From Prevotella sp. UBA3776 (GTDB lineage Bacteria; Bacteroidota; Bacteroidia; Bacteroidales; Bacteroidaceae), in assembly GCA_002369515.1 (NCBI GenBank), contig DFFM01000015.1, positions 137,205 through 152,490 on the forward strand: 15,286 nt of DNA, given 5' to 3'. The first letter of the stretch is position 1. Every line of letters begins with the position of its first letter. The notes beneath the pieces are model-generated. The model did not search any database. It was not told where the DNA came from and was given only the letters and a program-made list of their open reading frames with translations. The translations under genes were made by a program, and so were the position numbers. Shown here in pieces: positions 1 to 5,110 of the stretch.

Positions 1-122
1 GTAAGATTCTTCCCCGCCGCATCACAGGTACATCTCTGAAGTATCAGCGCCGTGTCGCTCAAGCTATCAAGCGCGCTCGCCAGATTGGCTTGCTGCCTTA
101 CGTAACCGATTTGATGAAGTAA
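1..122 (+). CDS. rpsR: 30S ribosomal protein S18 (bS18), C-terminal part
   Basis: This is the 3' end of a gene entering from the left edge. Codons read in frame from base 3 give 39 residues and a TAA stop at 120-122. The peptide contains [17 protein letters not shown] and ends in [10 protein letters not shown], the conserved C-terminal half of bS18, an RNA-binding protein of the 30S platform that pairs with bS6. Its downstream neighbour is rplI, 17 bases away, the usual rpsF-rpsR-rplI order in Bacteroidota. The N-terminal half and the start lie outside the window. In Bacteroidota ribosomes bS18, bS6 and bS21 are known to sequester the anti-Shine-Dalgarno tail of 16S rRNA. Confidence 0.95.
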   Translation, partial: KILPRRITGTSLKYQRRVAQAIKRARQIGLLPYVTDLMK

Positions 123-125
123 AAC

Positions 126-132
126 AAGGAGG
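126..132 (+). promoter_or_regulatory. Strong Shine-Dalgarno of rplI
   Basis: AAGGAGG ends seven bases before the rplI ATG at 140 and is fully complementary to the anti-Shine-Dalgarno core. No other gene start in this window has comparable complementarity. It fixes the rplI start and may matter for regulation in a phylum where such sites are rare. Confidence 0.8.
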
Positions 133-139
133 ACGCAAC

Positions 140-715
140 ATGGAATTAATACTGAAAGAAGACATTATCGGTCTGGGATACAAGAACGATATCGTGAACG
201 TTAAGTCGGGTTATGGCCGCAACTATCTCATTCCCCAGGGAAAGGCAGTGATTGCATCGGCTTCTGCCAAGAAGGTGCTCGCCGAGAACCTGCGCCAGCA
301 GGCTCACAAGCTGGCCGCCCAGAAGGCTGCCGCCGAGGAGAGAGCCAAGGTGTTCGAGGGCGTTGCCCTTGAGATTCCCGCCAAGGTGAGCGCCACTGGT
401 CAGCTCTACGGTTCGGTAGGTGCCGCCGCTGTGGCCGCCGAACTGGCCAAGCTGGGCATCGAGGTGGACCGCAAGATCATCACCATGCGCGACGCCAAGC
501 AGGTTGGCGACTTCGAGGCCGTTGTTCACTTCCACAAGGAAGTGGAGGTGAAGGTGCCCGTCAAGGTCGTTGCCGAGAACGTTGCTCCCGCAGCTGCCGT
601 TGAAGAGGCTGTCGAGGAAGTGGTGGCCGAGGCTCCCGTTCAGGAAGAAGCACCCGCCGAAGAGGCTCCCGCAGCTGAGGCTCCCGCCGAAGAGGAGGCT
701 CCTGCCGAGGCATAA
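140..715 (+). CDS. rplI: 50S ribosomal protein L9 (bL9) with extended acidic tail
   Basis: This encodes bL9, the elongated 50S protein at the base of the L1 stalk. The N-terminal domain is clear (MELILKEDIIGLGYKNDIV, then SGYGRNYLIPQGKAV), followed by the Ala/Lys-rich connecting helix and the C-terminal domain with TGQLYGSVG at about residues 86-94. The bL9 core accounts for about 148 residues; the remaining 40 or so form a low-complexity Ala/Glu/Pro tail built from units such as EEAPAEEAP. The total is 191 residues. The start is set by the strong AAGGAGG site and the conserved N-terminus. It lies just after rpsR and is followed by an intrinsic terminator, so it ends the operon. Confidence 0.97.
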   Translation: MELILKEDIIGLGYKNDIVNVKSGYGRNYLIPQGKAVIASASAKKVLAENLRQQAHKLAAQKAAAEERAKVFEGVALEIPAKVSATGQLYGSVGAAAVAAELAKLGIEVDRKIITMRDAKQVGDFEAVVHFHKEVEVKVPVKVVAENVAPAAAVEEAVEEVVAEAPVQEEAPAEEAPAAEAPAEEEAPAEA

Positions 716-768
716 CATTTTGGTTCGAAGCAGATTTTTGCACTGTAAAGCAAGTTTATGATAAAAGT

Positions 769-804
769 GGGATGTGTCTCAACAATGACACATCCCCTTT
801 TTTT
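769..804 (+). terminator. Intrinsic terminator of the rpsR-rplI operon
   Basis: A perfect 10-bp stem (GGGATGTGTC at 769-778, GACACATCCC at 787-796) with an 8-base loop is followed by C and seven T residues (798-804). It lies 53 bases after the rplI stop and points the same way. Confidence 0.9.
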
Positions 805-907
805 GTCTCTATGCCGAAAGGAAAACGACAGCCTGTTCATGCCACCCGTCAGCCCGCTTGCATGAAACGGGGCGTTCTTTTAAGGCTCCTCCTTCGTATT
901 GTCGCGA

Positions 908-942
908 GCTGTTTTTGCCATTTCCGGAATGGCAAAAACAGC
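908..942. repeat. Perfect palindromic hairpin
   Basis: GCTGTTTTTGCCATT (908-922) is the exact reverse complement of 928-942, with a 5-base loop TCCGG. There is no T-run after it on the plus strand. It is the first of three hairpins between rplI and the phosphatase gene. Confidence 0.8.
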
Positions 943-985
943 GTCGTGAGACAGCGTCAAAAAATCTAGAGAATTTGAACGCATC

Positions 986-1034
986 GTCGGGAATGTTTTT
1001 TCTGTTACCGTGAGTTACGAAAATATCTCCCGAC
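986..1034. repeat. Long-loop hairpin with GTCGGGA arms
   Basis: GTCGGGA (986-992) pairs with TCCCGAC (1028-1034). The pairing continues inward after a one-base bulge through an AT-rich stretch of about seven pairs (one G-T) toward a large loop. The right arm ATATCTCCCGAC also occurs in the perfect hairpin at 13986-14025, so this looks like a diverged copy of one dispersed hairpin. Confidence 0.6.
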
Positions 1035-1051
1035 AATAGATAAATGATGAT

Positions 1052-1105
1052 CCGCAAAGATACCACCAGCAGGACGCTTTCAGCGTCTTGGTGGTGCGAT
1101 TGCGG
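1052..1105. repeat. Compound hairpin with three stem blocks
   Basis: Three nested blocks pair in order: CCGCAA (1052-1057) with TTGCGG (1100-1105), ACCACCA (1062-1068) with TGGTGGT (1089-1095), and GACGC (1073-1077) with GCGTC (1083-1087). Small internal loops separate them and the loop is TTTCA. The conserved nesting suggests a structured RNA or a small palindromic repeat element. Confidence 0.65.
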
Positions 1106-1191
1106 GTTGTCAAAAAAAGAGATGCTGATTTATGAGCGAATTGGCAAAAGAAAAACGCGATGTTTTGCATACGCTTACTCTGTTTTTTTCG

Positions 1192-1199
1192 TACCTTTG
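1192..1199 (+). promoter_or_regulatory. Bacteroidota -7 promoter element of the phosphatase gene
   Basis: TACCTTTG fits the Bacteroidota -7 consensus TAnnTTTG and lies 76 bases before the ATG at 1275. The surrounding TTTTTCGTACCTTTGCACC (1185-1203) recurs exactly at the fabD promoter. A TTTG at 1164-1167 is too far upstream (24 bases) for an ideal -33 box, so the -33 element is weak. Confidence 0.65.
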
Positions 1200-1274
1200 C
1201 ACCTTGAAACCTTACAGCTCTTGAATTGGATTCCTGGGCGTTGGCGATTATCTACAATAAAAACCATCAACAAT

Positions 1275-2135
1275 ATGAAAAAGATTTTTGCAATGGCCGT
1301 AGCCGCCATGATGGCTACAATGAATGTTTGTGCGCAGACAAGCACTGTGCAGCCCTATTTCGAATTGAATCAGTTGCCCGAACTCTACGAAATCATGCCG
1401 CCGCATCCTTCGTTCGATAGCCCTGAGTTTGCCTACGACCAGGTGCGCTATCTTTGGGGCAAGCAACAGCGACAGGACAAAGAGCGCGTGGAACAGGCCA
1501 TAGCCGATGCCGAATGGGACGACCATGCCAAACTATTTGCTCAGTGGAAGGACGCCTTCGGGCTTGAGATTACCGCAACCGGCACTCCCGAGATATGGAA
1601 ACTGCTCGAAACGAGTATGGCCACCACCGACCCCATGCGCAAAAATTGCAAGGCTCAATACGGCCGTCAGCGTCCCTTCGAGCGTTACGGTGACGAGATG
1701 CCTTCGCACGAGGAGGACGAATTGCGCGGCGAGGGCAGCTATCCTTCCGGTCACAGTCTGCGCGGATGGGGCCTTTCGCTGCTCCTGGCCCAGATTGCCC
1801 CTGAGCGCGCCAACCAGATTTTCAAGCGTGGCTGGGACTACTGCAACAGCCGCGTCATTGTGGGTGCCCATTGGCAGAGCGACGTTGACAACAGCCGCAC
1901 TGCTGCCAGCATCGGTTTCTGCGCCCTGCAGGGCAGCGAAGCCTTCGTTGCACAGATGAAGAAGGCGCAGGCCGAGTACAAGCAGAAGATGGCTGCCGGA
2001 ATCAATGCTTCCGCTGTCAATGTCGTGGGCGCTTCAGAACAATCGGCTCGCATCTACAACATCGACGGTACGCCTGCCGACGAGACCACCCGCGGCATTG
2101 TGATAGAGGACGGTCAAAAGGTAATGAAGCGTTAA
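1275..2135 (+). CDS. Secreted PAP2-superfamily (class A) acid phosphatase
   Basis: This encodes a 286-residue non-specific acid phosphatase of the PhoN/PAP2 type, which hydrolyses phosphomonoesters through a phosphohistidine. The three signature blocks are complete: K126 followed by six residues and RP (KAQYGRQRP), PSGH at 157-160, and SR at 192-193 leading to H199 and D203 (SRVIVGAHWQSD). The start at 1275 gives a clear signal peptide (MKKIFAMAVAAMMATMNVCA). An open frame extends upstream to 1044, but it crosses the promoter and a hairpin. The C-terminus (ARIYNIDGTPADETTRGIVI, then GQKVMKR) resembles the tails of two other secreted proteins here. The M6 peptidase gene starts 6 bases after the stop, so they are probably co-transcribed. 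Confidence 0.9.
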   Translation: MKKIFAMAVAAMMATMNVCAQTSTVQPYFELNQLPELYEIMPPHPSFDSPEFAYDQVRYLWGKQQRQDKERVEQAIADAEWDDHAKLFAQWKDAFGLEITATGTPEIWKLLETSMATTDPMRKNCKAQYGRQRPFERYGDEMPSHEEDELRGEGSYPSGHSLRGWGLSLLLAQIAPERANQIFKRGWDYCNSRVIVGAHWQSDVDNSRTAASIGFCALQGSEAFVAQMKKAQAEYKQKMAAGINASAVNVVGASEQSARIYNIDGTPADETTRGIVIEDGQKVMKR

Positions 2136-2141
2136 GAGCCG

Positions 2142-3659
2142 ATGAAAAGGTTTCTCCTACTGGCTGTCGCAGCCGTGCTCGTTGCCACAGGCTTGCAGGC
2201 ACAGGCTCAGCGCATAGGCTGCGTGCGTGTTGACGAAGGCACACGCGCCAGTGAATACCATGTCCTTTCTGACCCGTTTGAGTTTGCCCCCAATACTACC
2301 TACCGCCAGCCGGTGGTGCTCATCTCGTTCAGCGACACCGATTTCTCGATGGACGACCCCTCGGCCTACTATGACCGTATTTTCAATGAGCCGGGTTTCA
2401 ACGAGGGCTTAGGGCGCGGATGTGTGGCCGACTATCTGCGCGACCAGTCGGGAGGGCGTGTCAATCTGCAGTTCGACATCTACGGCCCTGTCAAGATAAA
2501 CGAGAAAGCCGGCGGACGTAAATCTTCCGATTATGGAGTGAGTTTGGAGAGGCTTGCAATGAGTCAGTTGTGTGAGACCGAGGAAACCGACTTTGCCATC
2601 TACGACTGGGACGGTGACAATTCAGTCAATCAGGTCATCTTTGTCCTGGCCGGCTATACAGGCAATCAGAAAAGTGGTTATATCTGGCCTAACACAGGCG
2701 CTTTTATCTGCAAGATGCCTGGAGGTATACACTCCAGAAACTCATCTACCAGCTGTGAGCTGTGGCGCGACGGCTCGCTGTGCGGCATCGGCACCATTAT
2801 TCATGAGTTCTGCCATTGTCTGGGACTGCCCGACATCTATCCTATGCCTCCTTCCAGAGCGTTCTCTGCGGTTGACGAGTGGGACCTGATGGATGGCGGC
2901 AACTACTCGAACTATGGCTGGTGTCCGCCCAACCTCTCTGCCATGGAGAAAATGTATCTGGACTGGGCCTCGCCCGTGGAGCTGACAGAAGCCACCGCCA
3001 TCAAGGCAATGAAGCCGGTGAGTGCTGGCGGCGATACCTACATTGTGCGCAGCTCGGGCAACAGCAACGAGTTCTATCTGCTGGAAAACCGCCGTCAGGA
3101 GGGTTGGGACTACTCCTGTCCGGGCAATGGCCTGCTCATTTTCCATGTCGATTACGATAGGGATTGTTGGGGAAACAATGAAGTGAACATTTCTGATACC
3201 CACTATCGCTACGACCTCTTCCATGCCGACGGCAAGGACTACATGGCCTGGGATACTAACAACGATGGCAAAGACCTCAGCAAATACACCATGGACAACT
3301 GGCTGCGTAGCCGTTATCTCAGCACCTCGCCCTACCCGTACAGCAAACCCGAGACGCTTGTGACGAATGCGAGCCTGACCGACGAGTCAACACCCGCGGC
3401 CACACTCTTCACGGCCAATGCCGAGGGACTGCTCTACATGGGAAAGGCCATCACCAACATAAGCATGGCCGACGACGGAACCATCTCCTTCGACTTCATG
3501 AATCCGCATGCCGCGGGCATCGCAGAGTTGGCCCCTGACAAGGCTGGCGTTGTGGGCTGGTACGACCTCAATGGCCGCAGACTGTCGGCAGAGCCGCAGC
3601 AGGCGGGCATCTATATCAGCGTTAGTAGCGACGGAACCAAGAGGAAGTGTGCCAAGTGA
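2142..3659 (+). CDS. Secreted M6-family zinc metalloprotease
   Basis: A 505-residue predicted extracellular metallopeptidase. A lipoprotein-free signal peptide (MKRFLLLAVAAVLVATGLQA) is followed by an N-terminal region with QPVVLISFSD, typical of M6 domain proteins. The catalytic motif HEFCHCLGLPD gives zinc ligands H221 and H225, general base E222 and a downstream D231, matching HExxHxxGxxD. A Met-containing turn (EWDLMDGGNY) follows at about residue 250. The C-terminal region is beta-rich and ends in a tail (GWYDLNGRRLSAEPQQAGIY, then a basic end) that looks like a Bacteroidales cell-surface sorting or decoration signal. It probably shares a transcript with the phosphatase gene. Substrate is unknown. 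It is related to the immune inhibitor A/M6 group, but I cannot infer virulence. Confidence 0.88.
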   Translation: MKRFLLLAVAAVLVATGLQAQAQRIGCVRVDEGTRASEYHVLSDPFEFAPNTTYRQPVVLISFSDTDFSMDDPSAYYDRIFNEPGFNEGLGRGCVADYLRDQSGGRVNLQFDIYGPVKINEKAGGRKSSDYGVSLERLAMSQLCETEETDFAIYDWDGDNSVNQVIFVLAGYTGNQKSGYIWPNTGAFICKMPGGIHSRNSSTSCELWRDGSLCGIGTIIHEFCHCLGLPDIYPMPPSRAFSAVDEWDLMDGGNYSNYGWCPPNLSAMEKMYLDWASPVELTEATAIKAMKPVSAGGDTYIVRSSGNSNEFYLLENRRQEGWDYSCPGNGLLIFHVDYDRDCWGNNEVNISDTHYRYDLFHADGKDYMAWDTNNDGKDLSKYTMDNWLRSRYLSTSPYPYSKPETLVTNASLTDESTPAATLFTANAEGLLYMGKAITNISMADDGTISFDFMNPHAAGIAELAPDKAGVVGWYDLNGRRLSAEPQQAGIYISVSSDGTKRKCAK

Positions 3660-3686
3660 GACTGTAGATGAAGTATTTATTCAAAA

Positions 3687-3718
3687 AAAGTTCAAGATTA
3701 AAAGTTCAAAGTTCAAAG
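3687..3718 (+). repeat. Degenerate heptad-repeat track upstream of fabD
   Basis: In 7-base phase the sequence reads AAAGTTC, AAGATTA, AAAGTTC, AAAGTTC, AAAG. This matches the heptad core of the 37-bp ends found at 4663, 5074, 5787 and 7102, but lacks the ATCAT end. It lies across the expected -33 position of the fabD promoter. Confidence 0.75.
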
Positions 3719-3725
3719 TTTTTCG

Positions 3726-3733
3726 TACCTTTG
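3726..3733 (+). promoter_or_regulatory. Bacteroidota -7 promoter element of fabD
   Basis: TACCTTTG fits TAnnTTTG and lies 50 bases before the fabD ATG. The context TTTTTCGTACCTTTGCACC is identical to that of the phosphatase promoter. No TTTG lies at the -33 position, where heptad repeats are found instead. Confidence 0.65.
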
Positions 3734-3783
3734 CACCGCATTTTAAGCTGATATAGGTATTAATAATAAATAAGAAAAAAAAG

Positions 3784-4668
3784 ATGAAAGCATTTGTTTT
3801 TCCCGGACAGGGGGCACAGTTCGTAGGCATGGGCAAAGAGCTCTACGACAACAATCCTAAAGCAAAAGAACTTTTCGAGAAGGCCAACGACATTCTCGGA
3901 TACCGCATCACCGATATCATGTTCGACGGAACAGACGACGAACTGAAGCAAACCAAGGTTACTCAGCCGGCCGTCTTCCTGCACAGCGTCATCAGCGCGC
4001 TCTGCATGGGCGAAGCGTTTCAGCCCGACATGACCGCAGGCCACTCGCTGGGCGAGTTCTCTGCATTGGTGGCTGCCGGTGCGCTGAGTTTCGAGGATGG
4101 CCTGCGACTGGTTTATGCACGTGCCATGGCCATGCAGAAAGCCTGTGAGGCTGCCCCCTCGACGATGGCGGCCATCATTGCACTGCCCGACGAGAAGGTG
4201 GAGGAGGTCTGCGCCGAGGTGAGCCGCGAGGGCAACGTGGTGGTGCCCGCCAACTACAACTGCCCCGGCCAGCTGGTGATTTCGGGCAACATCGAGGCCA
4301 TCAACGAAGCCTGCGAGAAACTGAAAGCTGCCGGTGCCAAGCGAGCCCTGCCCCTGAAGGTGGGTGGTGCGTTCCACTCGCCGCTCATGCAGCCCGCCAA
4401 GGACGAACTGCAGGCTGCCATCGAGCAGACCGAAATCAAGGCACCCAAGTGTCCCGTCTATCAGAATGTTGACGGCAAACCGCATACCGACCCCGCCGAA
4501 ATCAAGCAAAACCTCATTGCTCAGCTCACCAGCTCGGTGCGTTGGACGCAATGTGTTCAGAACATGATTGCCGACGGTGCCGACGAGTTCACCGAGTGCG
4601 GCCCGGGCAAGGCCCTGCAAGGCATGATTGTGAAAATTGACAGAAACGTTACCGTTTCTGGCCTTTGA
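3784..4668 (+). CDS. fabD: Malonyl-CoA:ACP transacylase
   Basis: FabD moves malonyl groups from CoA to acyl carrier protein for type II fatty acid synthesis in the cytoplasm. The 294-residue protein has the expected blocks: FPGQGAQFVGMG near the N-terminus, the nucleophile S88 in GHSLGEFSALV, the catalytic partner H198 in GGAFHSPLM, and the NYNCPGQLVISG segment. Its length is normal for the family. The start follows an A-rich leader and gives the expected MKAFVFPGQG. The TGA stop (4666-4668) lies inside the first heptad of the downstream inverted repeat (CTTTGAA), so the element boundary appears to have set the last codons. No other fatty acid genes are adjacent. Confidence 0.97.
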   Translation: MKAFVFPGQGAQFVGMGKELYDNNPKAKELFEKANDILGYRITDIMFDGTDDELKQTKVTQPAVFLHSVISALCMGEAFQPDMTAGHSLGEFSALVAAGALSFEDGLRLVYARAMAMQKACEAAPSTMAAIIALPDEKVEEVCAEVSREGNVVVPANYNCPGQLVISGNIEAINEACEKLKAAGAKRALPLKVGGAFHSPLMQPAKDELQAAIEQTEIKAPKCPVYQNVDGKPHTDPAEIKQNLIAQLTSSVRWTQCVQNMIADGADEFTECGPGKALQGMIVKIDRNVTVSGL

Positions 4669-4699
4669 ACTTTGAGCATTGAACATTGAACTTTATGAT
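4663..4699 (-). repeat. Left 37-bp terminal inverted repeat of the four-helix-bundle element
   Basis: Read on the minus strand it is ATCAT, AAAGTTC, AATGTTC, AATGCTC, AAAGTTC, AAAG. It overlaps the fabD stop codon. Just inside it comes ATATGC, whose ATG (4700) is the likely start of the internal gene. Confidence 0.85.
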
Positions 4700-5063
4700 A
4701 TGCTGAAGCAAAAAGAAGTTGATAACGATATTTATGAGATTTCTCGTTCCTTCGCCATTCGGATAGTCAATATGTACAAATATCTGAAGGAAGTAAAGAG
4801 TGAGTTCATTATGTCGAAACAGGCTTTTCGCTCTGGAACAAGTATTGGAGCAAATGTTTATGAAGGAAAGAATGCTCAAAGCCGACCGGGTTTTTACAAC
4901 CAAAATGAATATCGCCCTGAAAGAAGCTACCGAAACAGGTTATTGGCTTGATTTGTTACATGAAACCGGTTATTTGGACGACGAAACGTTCCAATCAATA
5001 GCTGATGACTGCAGCAAAATCATTGCTGTATTGACTAAAATAGTAAAAGCAACGAAATCATAA
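4700..5063 (+). pseudogene. Four-helix-bundle protein (S23/IVP family), frameshifted
   Basis: The N-terminal part (frame of ATG 4700) contains SFAIRIVNMYKYLKE, then FIMSKQAFRSGTSIGANVYE and NAQSRPGF. The remainder (TKMNIALKEATETGYWLDLL, then TGYLDDETFQSIADD and TKIVKATKS) continues in the next frame to TAA at 5061-5063. Joined, they give one roughly 120-residue protein of the S23-like family. The break is at GGGTTTTT (4888-4895): one base too many in the G or T run. It could be a decayed gene, a sequencing error in a homopolymer, or +1 frameshifting. A TTG start at 4679 inside the left repeat is also possible. Family members occur in 23S rRNA intervening sequences and as the Avd accessory protein of diversity-generating retroelements; no reverse transcriptase is present here. 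Confidence 0.85.
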
Positions 5064-5073
5064 ATTAAAGCTA

Positions 5074-5110
5074 ATCATAAAGTTCAATGTTCAAAGTTCA
5101 AAGTTCAAAG
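5074..5110 (+). repeat. Right 37-bp terminal inverted repeat of the four-helix-bundle element
   Basis: It reads ATCAT, AAAGTTC, AATGTTC, AAAGTTC, AAAGTTC, AAAG and differs from the left end at two positions. The heptad variant AATGTTC contains the ATG at 5087 that opens the downstream amylase frame. Confidence 0.85.

Larger units (their letters stand above)
716..1274. other. 559-base non-coding region
   Basis: Between rplI and the phosphatase gene I see the rplI terminator, three hairpins (908-942, 986-1034, 1052-1105) and the phosphatase promoter. Short open frames here overlap the hairpins and have no recognisable protein features, so I call none of them. Confidence 0.6.
4663..5110 (+). 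mobile_element. 448-bp IVS-like element with 37-bp inverted ends and a four-helix-bundle gene
   Basis: The left end (4663-4699) and right end (5074-5110) are inverted repeats of exactly 37 bp that match at 35 positions. Each, read toward the outside, is ATCAT, four heptads close to AAAGTTC, then AAAG. Between them lies a single AT-richer gene of the S23/IVP four-helix-bundle family. In some bacteria 23S rRNA intervening sequences have this same plan, an S23-type ORF between complementary ends. Here the unit sits between fabD and an amylase gene. No transposase or recombinase is present. I did not identify a target-site duplication. Mobility is inferred from the discrete ends and the further copies nearby. 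Confidence 0.7.

Noticed and set aside
837..867. Hairpin TTCATGC/GCATGAA
   Set aside because: Only seven pairs with a long loop; not above chance on its own.
1044..1274. N-terminal extension of the phosphatase from ATG 1044
   Set aside because: It would span the -7 promoter box and a hairpin and would bury the signal peptide that starts at 1275.
4663..5110. Diversity-generating retroelement (four-helix-bundle Avd-like protein)
   Set aside because: No reverse transcriptase, no template/variable repeat pair and no C-type lectin target in the window.
4663..5110. Insertion sequence with a transposase
   Set aside because: The only gene is a four-helix-bundle protein; there is no DDE, HUH or serine/tyrosine recombinase motif.
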